NCBI RefSeq assembly: GCF_003367355.1
Contig: NZ_CP031413.1
Span: 62,001 to 126,000 of the forward strand
Length of the DNA stretch: 64,000 bases
Origin: Lysobacter sp. TY2-98
Lineage (GTDB): Bacteria > Pseudomonadota > Gammaproteobacteria > Xanthomonadales > Xanthomonadaceae
Direction of reading: 5' to 3'
Both the position numbers and the translations under genes were made by a program. The notes below the pieces were generated by a model. That model did no database searches, was not told the origin of the DNA, and worked only from the letters and a program-made list of their open reading frames with translations. Each line of letters begins with the position of its first letter. Position 1 is the first letter of the stretch. Below are positions 17,226-26,681 of the stretch, one piece after another.

Positions 17226-17933
17226 ATGGCCGCGCGCAGCAAGGTCTTTCCCGATGCCAAGACGGCGCTTGCCGATCTGGTCGCCGACAACCAGACGCTG
17301 GCGGTCGGCGGATTCGGTCTGTGCGGCATCCCGGAAGCGCTGATCGCGGCATTGCGCGACTCGGGCGTGACCGGTCTGACGGCGATCTCCAACAACGCGG
17401 GCGTCGACGGCTTTGGCCTCGGGCTGCTTCTGGAGACGCGACAGATCCGCAAGATGATTTCGTCCTACGTCGGCGAGAACAAGGAATTCGAACGCCAGTT
17501 CCTCGCCGGCGAGCTCGAACTCGAATTCAATCCGCAGGGCACGTTGGCCGAGCGCCTGCGTGCGGGTGGCGCGGGCATTCCGGCGTTCTTCACGCGTACC
17601 GGTTACGGCACGGTCGTTGCCGAGGGCAAGGAAACGCGCGAGTTCGATGGTCACATGTACGTGATGGAAACCGCGCTGCGGGCCGACGTGTCGCTGGTGA
17701 AGGCGTGGAAGGCTGACAAGGCCGGCAACCTCGTGTTCCGGAAGACCGCTCGCAACTTCAATCCGGCCTGCGCGATGGCGGGCAAGGTCTGCGTCGCCGA
17801 AGTCGAGCAGCTCGTCGAGATCGGCGAGATCGATCCCGACCACGTGCATCTGCCGGGCATCTACGTCGATCGCATCGTCCTGAACGCTTCGCCCGAGAAG
17901 CGCATCGAACAGCGCACCGTGCGCGCCGCCTGA
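17226..17933 (+). CDS. lpsI: 3-oxoacid CoA-transferase subunit A
   Basis: A 235-residue CoA-transferase alpha chain (ScoA/PcaI type). It has the CoA-binding [14 protein letters not shown] segment near 27-40, [11 protein letters not shown], and [25 protein letters not shown], all characteristic of succinyl-CoA:3-ketoacid CoA-transferases. The ATG at 17226 gives the normal family N-terminus. The upstream extension to 17169 covers the promoter-like region. Subunit B follows after 10 bp. In xanthomonads these genes lie near the LPS locus and were named lpsI/lpsJ, although the reaction is ketone-body or short-chain acyl-CoA metabolism. Confidence 0.92.
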   Translation: MAARSKVFPDAKTALADLVADNQTLAVGGFGLCGIPEALIAALRDSGVTGLTAISNNAGVDGFGLGLLLETRQIRKMISSYVGENKEFERQFLAGELELEFNPQGTLAERLRAGGAGIPAFFTRTGYGTVVAEGKETREFDGHMYVMETALRADVSLVKAWKADKAGNLVFRKTARNFNPACAMAGKVCVAEVEQLVEIGEIDPDHVHLPGIYVDRIVLNASPEKRIEQRTVRAA

Positions 17934-17943
17934 GGAGACGACC

Positions 17944-18582
<639 letters not shown>

Positions 18583-18680
18583 TTCGAGTGCCTTGCCGGT
18601 GCGTGCCGGCGGCCTTACGGTAGCGATGTCAGGAGAGGCTCGGGGAGAGCCGCCTGCTCCCTTTCCGATTGGGCTCCGTC

Positions 18681-21098
18681 ATGCGCAAGGTTCTGCCTTT
18701 CGTCGCTCTGGCCGCCGTTCTGGCCGGCTGCGTTCGCTCCGATGATTCCAAGACCGTTGCCGGGGCGACGAAACCCGCGGCGCTGGCTGCCACCGAGCGT
18801 CATGCGATCGCGACGCCGCTGTCCGCGATCCGTGCCCGGGTCGTCCATGGCGAGCGGTACGCATCGCTGCCCGATCGCGGAGAGCTTCTCGCATACACCG
18901 CGGGCGTGCCCGAAGTACGTACACGCGCGTACACGTGGAAACAGGTCCGGCTGAGCGAGGCCCATGCGCTCGATGCGATCGGCGGTGTCATGAGCGTCGA
19001 AGCGCCGGACGGCCACCTCGTCCGGCTGCGCTACGACCACCACATTGAACATCCGAACGGCGACTGGACTTGGATCGGCCGACCGGCCGGTGCGCAGCCG
19101 GGCACGGAAGCGATCATCACCTTCGGTGAGAAGGCGGTATTCGGCTCGATCCCCGACGGGAAGGGGCCGCCGCTGCGCCTGATGCACGCGAATGGCGTGT
19201 CGTGGATGGTGCAGACCGATGCCGCTGCACTGGCATCGATTCCAGGCGCTCACCCGACAGGGACGGACGCGATTCCGGTGCCGCGCGCTGCGTTGCGGCC
19301 AGCTGCTGACGCGCCGTCTCGCGGGTCAGCCGCAGCGCCGACTGCAGCCGCGGCGACTGCGACCGCGTCCACGACTGTCGATCTCGTTCTCGGCTACACG
19401 AGTGGTTTCGCCAGTCGCCTCGGCGGCCAGTCGCAGGCGACAACGCGCTTGAACAACATGGTCGACTTTGCCAACCAGGCGTACCAGAACAGCGGCATCG
19501 ACGGGCAGGTCCGCCTCGTCTACACGCTCCAGGTCGACTACGCGGACAACACGAGCAACGACCAGGCCCTGTACGACCTGACAGGGTACGACTGCTCCGG
19601 TAGCTCGTGCACGAGGCGGACCATTCCAGCTGCACTACAGCCGCTGCGCAACGCTCGCGATCAGTATGGAGCGGACCTTATTTCGCTCGTCCGAGCCTTC
19701 GACAACGGTACGAACGGAAGCTGTGGTGTCGGCTGGATTATCGGTGGCGGGCAGCAGCCGATCGATAGTTCGGATGCGGCATGGGCGATGTCGATCGTAA
19801 GTGACAGCAATGGCCGCGGTGCAGGGTCGTTCCCGAGCGGCGGGTATGTCTGTCGCGATGAGACGCTGGCGCACGAAATGGGCCACAACATGGGCGCGCA
19901 GCATGATGTGGCGACCGCGAAGGGTAGCAATGGCGTTCTGGACGCCAATGATTATGGGCGTTACGCGTATTCCTTTGGTTACAAGACGGACGCGAATAAC
20001 GGCAACTTCTACACCATTATGGCGTACGGCGATTCGGGGCAGACGGCTTACCGCATTTTTTCTAATCCGCGTACTACGTACTGCGGGGGGAACCCGTGTG
20101 GTACGAACCAAGCAGACAACGCTCAGACGCTGGCGCAAACGATGCCGGTAATCGCGTCCTTCCGTGCGACGGTAGTGCCGGTGCCGGTGCCGGTGCCGGT
20201 GCGAGTGCCTGTGAACGCTGTGCAATGCGGCGACGCGAACGGTGATGGTCGTGCCGACGTGTTCTGGCATAACCCGAACTTCGGCATGGAGTATTGGCTG
20301 ATGAACGGGACGACGTGGAGCTATGGGGGCGTGCGCGGCGTTGCCAGCAAGTATGAAATCGCAGCAATCGGTGATTTCAATGGTGATTCGAGGGCGGACA
20401 TTCTCTGGCGCGACGTGGATCGTACGGAACTCTGGGAATGGCAGGCGAAGCCGGACGGTACCTACAACGTCGTCTTCCTGCGTTCCTACCCGGCCGGGTG
20501 GGATATCGTTGGGACCGGCGACGCGAACGGTGATGGTCGTGCCGACGTGTTCTGGCATAACCCGAACTTCGGCATGGAGTATTGGCTGATGAACGGGACG
20601 ACGTGGAGCTATGGGGGCGTGCGCGGCGTTGCCAGCAAGTATGAAATCGCAGCAATCGGTGATTTCAATGGTGATTCGAGGGCGGACATTCTCTGGCGCG
20701 ACGTGGATCGTACGGAACTCTGGGAATGGCAGGCGAAGCCGGACGGTACCTACAACGTCGTCTTCCTGCGTTCCTACCCGGCCGGGTGGGATATCGTTGG
20801 GACCGGCGACGCGAACGGTGATGGTCGTGCCGACGTGTTCTGGCATAACCCGAACTTCGGCATGGAGTATTGGCTGATGAACGGGACGACGTGGAGCTAT
20901 GGGGGCGTGCGCGGCGTTGCCAGCAAGTATGAAATCGCAGCAATCGGTGATTTCAATGGTGATTCGAGGGCGGACATTCTCTGGCGCGACGTGGATCGTA
21001 CGGAACTCTGGGAATGGCAGGCGAAGCCGGACGGTACCTACAACGTCGTCTTCCTGCGTTCCTACCCGGCCGGGTGGGCGATCTGCAGCGGCTACTGA
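18681..21098 (+). CDS. Exported zinc metalloprotease (reprolysin-like metzincin) with C-terminal FG-GAP/VCBS-like repeats
   Basis: About 805 residues from the ATG at 18681; a TTG 12 bp upstream is unlikely. The start MRKVLPFVALAAVLAGC is a signal sequence with lipobox LAGC. A propeptide-like region is followed by a metalloprotease domain with HEMGHNMGAQHD at about 398-409, the HExxHxxGxxHD metzincin zinc site. A PVPVPVPVRVPV linker leads to three tandem 96-residue units (about 517-799), each with two GDxNGDxRADxxW calcium-binding-like motifs. It could be a substrate of the type II secretion system encoded at 50.9-62.3 kb, but the lipobox would suggest membrane attachment. The N-terminal Cys could also lie in a plain signal peptide. 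Confidence 0.88.
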   Translation: MRKVLPFVALAAVLAGCVRSDDSKTVAGATKPAALAATERHAIATPLSAIRARVVHGERYASLPDRGELLAYTAGVPEVRTRAYTWKQVRLSEAHALDAIGGVMSVEAPDGHLVRLRYDHHIEHPNGDWTWIGRPAGAQPGTEAIITFGEKAVFGSIPDGKGPPLRLMHANGVSWMVQTDAAALASIPGAHPTGTDAIPVPRAALRPAADAPSRGSAAAPTAAAATATASTTVDLVLGYTSGFASRLGGQSQATTRLNNMVDFANQAYQNSGIDGQVRLVYTLQVDYADNTSNDQALYDLTGYDCSGSSCTRRTIPAALQPLRNARDQYGADLISLVRAFDNGTNGSCGVGWIIGGGQQPIDSSDAAWAMSIVSDSNGRGAGSFPSGGYVCRDETLAHEMGHNMGAQHDVATAKGSNGVLDANDYGRYAYSFGYKTDANNGNFYTIMAYGDSGQTAYRIFSNPRTTYCGGNPCGTNQADNAQTLAQTMPVIASFRATVVPVPVPVPVRVPVNAVQCGDANGDGRADVFWHNPNFGMEYWLMNGTTWSYGGVRGVASKYEIAAIGDFNGDSRADILWRDVDRTELWEWQAKPDGTYNVVFLRSYPAGWDIVGTGDANGDGRADVFWHNPNFGMEYWLMNGTTWSYGGVRGVASKYEIAAIGDFNGDSRADILWRDVDRTELWEWQAKPDGTYNVVFLRSYPAGWDIVGTGDANGDGRADVFWHNPNFGMEYWLMNGTTWSYGGVRGVASKYEIAAIGDFNGDSRADILWRDVDRTELWEWQAKPDGTYNVVFLRSYPAGWAICSGY
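20175..20212 (+). repeat. Hexanucleotide GTGCCG microsatellite in the protease linker
   Basis: Four perfect GTGCCG copies at 20175-20198 are followed by two degenerate ones, encoding a Val-Pro linker between the protease domain and the repeat domain. Slippage would change linker length in frame. Confidence 0.85.
20229..21078 (+). repeat. Three tandem 288-bp repeats in the metalloprotease gene
   Basis: Units start at 20229, 20517 and 20805 with exact 288-bp spacing; the third stops matching at 21078. By eye the copies are identical at the DNA level, including third codon positions. Each codes for 96 residues made of two half-units, GDANGDGRADVFWHNPN and GDFNGDSRADILWRDVD, that are related to each other but diverged. 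The 288-bp unit is therefore a recent amplification of an older 48-residue pair. Confidence 0.95.
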
Positions 21099-21114
21099 GA
21101 TTGACGGTTCACCA

Positions 21115-23142
21115 TTAGGCGTACGGGTAATTGGTTCGGTGTAAGGCGGTCCCGACTCCGAACTCAGCTACCGCGTAGCCATTTGCCTTCGCGACATGGA
21201 GGATGATCCGCTCCAGCGCGTGGGCGATAGTTCCGTCCAGCTGGCCAGTTTCAATTTCAAAGTCTGAGCTAGTGAGCGTGGCGTCCAGCAGCGGCATGAT
21301 TGCTGCGAGGCGCAGCCAGTACATGCTTCCCGAGGCGAAAGTCGCGTCGTGCCCCGGCGCAGCAATGCCCAGTCGGGTGCATAGGCGTTCTACATTGGCG
21401 GCGTTCGCGCCCCAGTAGTAGGCGATCGGCACCTCGTGGCCTGCCGGCACGAGCAGGCCCAAGCGCGCGTTCGTCGAGAAGGCCTGAAAAGCGCTCACGC
21501 CACGGCCATCGGCGAGGAGACTGCGTACCATATTGTCGCGCCATGTGTCGCCGTCGCTGCGATGCGGCGATTTCTTCGTGTGCAGCTTAAGCACGATGGC
21601 CTCACCCTCGTGATGCAGGCGCCTCACGACGCGGAGAAAGGGTAGGAGGTCGCGACCGCGATTCTCGTAGATAACTATCTCCGTCGGATGCGGGTGGCGC
21701 TCGGCTACGGTTTGCACGGCCGCCGCCCGTTCTGGAGTTGTGGTGACGACAATCCGGGCATTTGGCAGCGCATGGTGGACCGCGTCCAAAAGTTCTCCGA
21801 GCACGTCGGCATACCACGCATGGACCACCACACAGGGGCGTATCGGCGTCTCGTGAGCTGAGGGCGCAAGTGCACGACGCGTCGCGTGCAGCCAAGCGTG
21901 GCCCCAAGCCGCGTCGGGCTCGAGCACGGCGCCCTCGGCCCATTCGTTCCAAGCATTGATAAAGACGGGGCGATCCTGCTGCAGTTCGATCAGGTCGCGG
22001 AGCCATCGACCATACTGTGTGGGTGTGGCGTGCAGGTAAGTGCGGCCGCAGCCAGCGCGGCGCGCCTCGTTATCCCATCCGCAGTTGACCCCACGATGCA
22101 GGTGATAGGCAGGCGGCTGGCGGCGGACAAACCCGTCGGCCATTGCTCTCCAGCTTAGCGTCTGGCCTGCATAGTCGGGATTGAGCAGCGCTTGCCGAGC
22201 GGTAGCGTCGACATCTACGCCCAGACTCGGCGGAAACTCAACGGCAGCATCAAATCCGATACTGCCTGCATCCGGTCGTTCGAACGACTGCACATACGCG
22301 AGATGGATTTCCCCGATGTTATTTTCGCGACACCACGTACGCCAGCGCTCCGCGGTCGCTTTCGGATCCGGCAACAGCATCGGCCGGTAGAGCAGCAGCA
22401 TTGGCTTGCCGTCCACGCGCAGATAGCGGGGATCGCGCAGATAGTTGGCGACATGCGAAATGAACGCGATGTCGTCCTCCGGTGAGTGCTTCTGTGCGAT
22501 GAGGACTTCGTCGTCGCGGCCGTCCCAGCGGCGCGTCCAATTCTCGTTCGCCCAGCAGAGGCAGTACTGGAAGTCGATGGACTTGTCATTGAGCCAATTG
22601 CTTAGCGGCTCTTCGAGCAGCGTCTTGCCGCCGAACCAGTAGAAGTAGAAGCAGAACGCGGACAGGCCGTAGGTCTTCGCGAGTTTGGCTTGGTCGCGCA
22701 TGACCTGCGGATTGCGCAGGTCGTAGAAGCCGAGGTCCCCGGGGAGGCGTGGTTGCAGGTGGCCCTCGAACTGCGGGAGGGCGCGCGTGACGTTGCGCCA
22801 CTCGGTAAACCCTTTGCCCCACCACTCGTCGTTCTCGGGAATGGTGTGGAACTGCGGCAGGTAGAACGCGACGAGCGTGGCGGGCAGCGGGTCGGGCAGG
22901 GGCTCTTCGCTGTATTCGAGGTAACCGATGCAGCGCTCGTCGGCGCGCACGTGCGGGCGGCGTTCGTAGCGGCTCGCGACCTGGCCCTGCGCGGGCAACG
23001 GGCGCACGGTCTGGAATTGGCGCAGGAAGCGCGAGCGCCAGAGGTCGCGTTGCGCCTCGCTCATGGGGATAGCGCGAAACACGGTGCGCAGCGCGACGAA
23101 CAATGCACTACGAACACGGCGGGTGAGAGGGGGCGGCGTCAT
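21115..23142 (-). CDS. GH99-like (WbsX) domain protein with C-terminal RgpF-like domain
   Basis: About 675 residues from the ATG at 23142, which has AGGAG upstream; an in-frame TTG at 23205 is less likely. The N-terminal part contains FYLPQFHTIPENDEWWGKGF and WRNVTRALPQFEGH, plus a FCFYFYWFGGK block and WANENWTRRWDG, the hallmarks of the glycosyltransferase-WbsX/GH99-like domain. The last 230 residues or so match the rhamnan-synthesis F type: CVVVHAWYADVLGELL, ENRGRDLLPFL, KLHTKKSPHR. Both domains occur in O-antigen and rhamnan assembly loci. The precise reaction is unknown. It lies 259 bp downstream of ETF-QO on the same strand. Confidence 0.85.
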   Translation of the reverse strand: MTPPPLTRRVRSALFVALRTVFRAIPMSEAQRDLWRSRFLRQFQTVRPLPAQGQVASRYERRPHVRADERCIGYLEYSEEPLPDPLPATLVAFYLPQFHTIPENDEWWGKGFTEWRNVTRALPQFEGHLQPRLPGDLGFYDLRNPQVMRDQAKLAKTYGLSAFCFYFYWFGGKTLLEEPLSNWLNDKSIDFQYCLCWANENWTRRWDGRDDEVLIAQKHSPEDDIAFISHVANYLRDPRYLRVDGKPMLLLYRPMLLPDPKATAERWRTWCRENNIGEIHLAYVQSFERPDAGSIGFDAAVEFPPSLGVDVDATARQALLNPDYAGQTLSWRAMADGFVRRQPPAYHLHRGVNCGWDNEARRAGCGRTYLHATPTQYGRWLRDLIELQQDRPVFINAWNEWAEGAVLEPDAAWGHAWLHATRRALAPSAHETPIRPCVVVHAWYADVLGELLDAVHHALPNARIVVTTTPERAAAVQTVAERHPHPTEIVIYENRGRDLLPFLRVVRRLHHEGEAIVLKLHTKKSPHRSDGDTWRDNMVRSLLADGRGVSAFQAFSTNARLGLLVPAGHEVPIAYYWGANAANVERLCTRLGIAAPGHDATFASGSMYWLRLAAIMPLLDATLTSSDFEIETGQLDGTIAHALERIILHVAKANGYAVAEFGVGTALHRTNYPYA

Positions 23143-23401
23143 TCGGCGCGAACTCCTGGGTATGACGGGGCCGGCGGTCGAGCCTTCACGGACACGCTGA
23201 CGCAACGACAGTCGATTCGGACTGGACCAGCGTCGATGGGGTGGTGTTCGCTGCCGCCAAGGAGCGAATCCGGTACCCGCGGCCGCTCGTGTGTCGATCG
23301 GTGTGCGAGCCGACGGTTGGCAACCCGGCGTCGCAAGTTCGGTTTCACCATCGTCGAGCGCCGCTAGGTATGTCGGTCAAGACAACAGTGGCATCGACCT
23401 G

Positions 23402-25021
23402 CTACAGCATCTGGTAATTCGGCCCCGAGCCACCTTCCGGTGTCACCCAGTTGATGATCTCGTACGGGTCCTTGATGTCGCAGGTCTTGCAGTGCACGCA
23501 GTTCGCGGCGTTGATCTGCAGGCGCTTGCCGACGTCGGCTTCTTCGACGATCTCATAGACGCCCGCCGGGCAGAAGCGCGTGCACGGATTGCCGTATTCC
23601 TCGGTGCAGCGCGTCACGCAGATCGAGCTGTCGAGCACCTTGAGGTGCACGGGCTGGTCTTCGTCGTGTTCGGTCGCGGCGAAGTACACGCCGGCGAGGC
23701 GGTCGCGCGGCGGGAGCGTGCGGTCGACGTAGTCGCGCTTCGGGCTTTCGGAGTCGGCCAGCTTTTCCATCTGGCACCAGTCCGGCTTGTTGCGCAGCGT
23801 CCACGGCGAGCGACCACCGGTCACGGTCTCCCATGCGGCGTTGAGCAGGCCGAACCACAGGCCACGCTTGAATGCGGGCTTGATGTTGCGGACGGTGTGC
23901 AGTTCCTTCATCGCGTCCGACGCACGCAGCTTTGCGTCCCAACCCTGAGGCGACAGCTGCGTCGACACGAGATGTTCGGCGGCGAGCATGCCGGAGCGGA
24001 TCGCCTGGTGCGTGCCCTTGATCTTCGGCACGTTGAGCAGGCCGGCGGTGTCACCGATGAGGATTGCGCCCGGCATCTCGCAGGTCGGCAGCGACTGCCA
24101 GCCGCCCGTGACGATCGCGCGTGCGCCCGCCGACACGATTGAGCCGCCTTCGAGCAGCGGCTTCACCGAAGGATGGTTCTTCCACTGCTGGAAGGCCTCC
24201 CACGGCTGGTAGTTCGGATCCTTGTAATCGAGGCCGCTGACGTAGCCGATCGCGATGCGGCCCTTGTCCAGGTGGTACAGGAAGCTGCCGCCGTAGATGC
24301 TGTTGTCCGCCGGCCAGCCGAGCGTGTGCACGATCTTGCCGGGCGAGACCCGCTGTTCCGGGACCTGCCACAGCTCCTTGATGCCGATCGAATACGTCTG
24401 CGGGTCGTGGCCTTCGTCGAGCTTGAACTGCTTGACGAGTCGCTTGGTGAGATGACCGCGCGCGCCTTCGGCGAGCACGGTGACCTTCGCGCGGATGTCG
24501 ATGCCCGGCGTGTAGCCCGGCTTGTGCGAGCCGTCCTTCGCGACGCCCATGTCGCCGATGCGCACGCCGATCACGGCACCGCTTTCGTCGTGCAGCGTCT
24601 CCGCGGCGGCGAAGCCCGGATAGATCTCGACGCCCAGCGCCTCCGCCTGCGGTGCGAGCCAAGCGCACATCGCACCCAGACTGACGATGACATTGCCGTG
24701 GTTGTTCATCCCCGGCGGCACCGGCAGCTTGCGCGCACCGGTCTTCGACAGCAGCCAGAACTCGTCGTCCTTCGCCGGCACGCACACCGGCGGCGGGTTG
24801 TCGCGCCAGTTCGGTAGCAGCGCGTCCAGCGGCCCCGTTTCGATCACCGCTCCCGACAGGATGTGTGCGCCGATCGTCGACGCCTTCTCGATCACGCAGA
24901 CCGAGATCTCCGGGTTCAGCTGCTTCAGGCGGATCGCGAACGCCAGGCCCGACGGCCCCGCGCCGACGGTGACGACGTCGTACTCCATCACGTCGCGTTC
25001 GATACTCGACTCCGTCAGCAT
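23402..25021 (-). CDS. Electron transfer flavoprotein-ubiquinone oxidoreductase
   Basis: A 539-residue protein. The N-terminal FAD-binding VVTVGAGPSGLAFAIRLKQ is near 16-34, the central region has GDTAGLLNVPKIKGTHQA, and the C-terminal 4Fe-4S domain has cysteine motifs GNPCTRFCPAGVYEI and NAANCVHCKTCDIKDP. It takes electrons from reduced ETF (etfA/etfB at 13.8-15.6 kb) and reduces ubiquinone in the inner membrane. The full complement of cluster ligands is visible, so it should be active. An internal Met at residue 12 is an alternative start. Confidence 0.96.
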   Translation of the reverse strand: MLTESSIERDVMEYDVVTVGAGPSGLAFAIRLKQLNPEISVCVIEKASTIGAHILSGAVIETGPLDALLPNWRDNPPPVCVPAKDDEFWLLSKTGARKLPVPPGMNNHGNVIVSLGAMCAWLAPQAEALGVEIYPGFAAAETLHDESGAVIGVRIGDMGVAKDGSHKPGYTPGIDIRAKVTVLAEGARGHLTKRLVKQFKLDEGHDPQTYSIGIKELWQVPEQRVSPGKIVHTLGWPADNSIYGGSFLYHLDKGRIAIGYVSGLDYKDPNYQPWEAFQQWKNHPSVKPLLEGGSIVSAGARAIVTGGWQSLPTCEMPGAILIGDTAGLLNVPKIKGTHQAIRSGMLAAEHLVSTQLSPQGWDAKLRASDAMKELHTVRNIKPAFKRGLWFGLLNAAWETVTGGRSPWTLRNKPDWCQMEKLADSESPKRDYVDRTLPPRDRLAGVYFAATEHDEDQPVHLKVLDSSICVTRCTEEYGNPCTRFCPAGVYEIVEEADVGKRLQINAANCVHCKTCDIKDPYEIINWVTPEGGSGPNYQML

Positions 25022-25145
25022 TGCTTCACTCCGGGCGCATCGGCCCGACAGGTTGGGGAGAGGGGCGCATGTTACCTTCCGGCCGGCATTCGGGCCCGCC
25101 GAGGCGTCTGGCGCGCCCGGGGCGACGCGCCGACGGAGGCCTGTC

Positions 25146-25151
25146 TAGAAT
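25146..25151 (+). promoter_or_regulatory. Putative -10 box upstream of the methyltransferase-like lipoprotein
   Basis: TAGAAT followed by GGCCGCTTCC, 34 bp before the ATG at 25186. It matches the other TAnAAT boxes in the window. No clear -35 element. Confidence 0.4.
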
Positions 25152-25185
25152 GGCCGCTTCCTCTCCAATCTCCGAGGGTTCGGTA

Positions 25186-25974
25186 ATGTCGGTAATTTCA
25201 CGTCGCACTGTCGCCAGCCTGATCGCCTGCGTCGCACTTGCGGGCTGCACTCAGGAACCTGCGACGCCGGGTGCGCCCGCTTCGTCGTCCGCCGCGGCGC
25301 CGGCGGCTGCAGTGCCGGCCGCCTCCGAAGCAGACGAACAAGCCCGCCGCGACGTCTACCTGCATTCCACGCAGACCCTCGCGTTCATGGGTGTCACGCC
25401 CGACAAGCATGTGCTTGACGTGGAACCGCAGTCGCCGTGGCTGGTGCGCGCGCTCGGCGGCAACGCGAACTACGCCGCTGTCGTGCCGATGGCGGCCAGC
25501 GATTTCCTCGCCGCGAACAAGAATGTCACTGGATGGAGCGCCGCGAACGTGCGCTCGTTCAGCCCGGTGGACCCCGTGTTAGGTGAGCCGGCTTCCGTCG
25601 ACGTTGTGATATCGGTCGACGACGTCGGCGGCTGGTTCCGCGACAAACGCATCGAAGGAATGTTCAAGGCGATGCACGCCGTGCTTAAGCCTGGCGGAAC
25701 GCTGGGCGTCATCGCGCCGCGGGCCACCGCGCCGATGGCGGAAAGCGACACGTCCGGTTACCTGGCGGAAAAGCAGGTGGTCTTCTACGCCGAGCTCGCA
25801 GGTTTCCAGCTCGCGCAGTGGAGCGAAATGAACGCGAACAAGAGGGACACGCGGGACTACCCTAACGGTGCAGCCTCGCTCCCACCGACCCTTAAGGGCG
25901 GGGATAACGATCGCGCTCGATTCGAAGCTATCGGCGAGCCTGACCGCATGACGCTGAAGTTCATCAAGAAGTAG
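25186..25974 (+). CDS. Lipoprotein with class I methyltransferase-like fold
   Basis: About 262 residues. MSVISRRTVASLIACVALAGC is a signal peptide with lipobox Cys at 21, followed by an Ala/Pro-rich linker. From about residue 65 the order of elements resembles exported predicted methyltransferases (COG4798 type): TLAFMGVTPDKHVLDVEP, then FKAMHAVLKPGGTLGVIAPR and a C-terminal MTLKFIKK strand. The glycine-rich SAM loop expected after VLDV is replaced by EPQSPW, so SAM binding may be weak or lost. No SAM is expected outside the cytoplasm, so the biochemical role is unclear. Confidence 0.72.
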   Translation: MSVISRRTVASLIACVALAGCTQEPATPGAPASSSAAAPAAAVPAASEADEQARRDVYLHSTQTLAFMGVTPDKHVLDVEPQSPWLVRALGGNANYAAVVPMAASDFLAANKNVTGWSAANVRSFSPVDPVLGEPASVDVVISVDDVGGWFRDKRIEGMFKAMHAVLKPGGTLGVIAPRATAPMAESDTSGYLAEKQVVFYAELAGFQLAQWSEMNANKRDTRDYPNGAASLPPTLKGGDNDRARFEAIGEPDRMTLKFIKK

Positions 25975-25988
25975 CGTTGAATCGTCGA

Positions 25989-26015
25989 CCGCGGGCGTCG
26001 TGTGGGCGCCCGCGG
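25989..26015. terminator. Hairpin between convergent genes
   Basis: CCGCGGGCG and CGCCCGCGG form a 9-bp stem with a 9-base loop, placed between the methyltransferase-like gene (+) and the PqiC-like gene (-). No U-tract flanks it, so it is a candidate bidirectional terminator only. Confidence 0.5.
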
Positions 26016-26027
26016 GATCGAACGAAG

Positions 26028-26681
26028 TCACTTCATTCGACTTCCCGTGCCGATCGACGCTGCGGTTGAAAGTGTCCATCCGGCCACCTCACGATCGAGC
26101 TTCACCAGCGCGCGATCGAACGCGTCCACCACGTTCGGCACGTCCGTCGACGACGCCGGTTCCGCGACGACGAACGTGCGCGACGCCAGTACATCGGCGG
26201 CGTCTGGACGCAGCAGCTTCGCGCTGACTTCGATCGTCGCCTTCGGCAGAGCGCCACCGGCGTAATCGGCTTCGAAGCGCCGCACGTCGAGCAGCAGACG
26301 GTAGTCGCCGTTGACGCCACTTCCCGCGCGCGCCACTGCGCGCAGGCGGCCGGAGTCCTCGAACGTGCGCACCAGCGAGGCCAGCAGCATGTCCGACGGA
26401 CGCTGCGCCCAGACGCCGCCCTTGTACACCTGCAGCTCCTGCGGCGTCGGGCGGACGGCGATGCGCATGCTGTCGTAGGGGCGATCAATCTGCACCGGCC
26501 CGACGGTCAGCTGCGCATCGACACGCGGCCATGCCGGGTCAGGCGCCGCATTCGCACGCGGTGCGAACTGCTGCGGCGGCTCCTTGCTGCCGCCGATGAT
26601 CGAACATGCGGGCAGCGCGAGCACGGCCACGAGCACCGCGGTGCGGGCGAGGGACGTCGTCACGGACATGCGCGGCTTCAT
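26028..26681 (-). CDS. ABC-type transport auxiliary lipoprotein (PqiC/YmbA-like)
   Basis: A 217-residue lipoprotein: a signal peptide ending LALPAC (Cys about 26), then VGPVQIDRPYDSMRIAVRP and QVYKGGVWAQRPSDMLLASLV, matching the ABC-type transport auxiliary lipoprotein family. PqiC-like proteins sit in the outer membrane and work with MCE proteins in lipid traffic between membranes. It overlaps the MlaD-like gene by 4 bp and closes the mlaE-mlaF-mlaD-like operon. Confidence 0.85.
   Translation of the reverse strand: MKPRMSVTTSLARTAVLVAVLALPACSIIGGSKEPPQQFAPRANAAPDPAWPRVDAQLTVGPVQIDRPYDSMRIAVRPTPQELQVYKGGVWAQRPSDMLLASLVRTFEDSGRLRAVARAGSGVNGDYRLLLDVRRFEADYAGGALPKATIEVSAKLLRPDAADVLASRTFVVAEPASSTDVPNVVDAFDRALVKLDREVAGWTLSTAASIGTGSRMK

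Noticed and set aside
18583..18680. A short GCCGG/CCGGC inverted repeat after the CoA-transferase B gene as a terminator
   Set aside because: The stem is only 5 bp, and no T-run follows.
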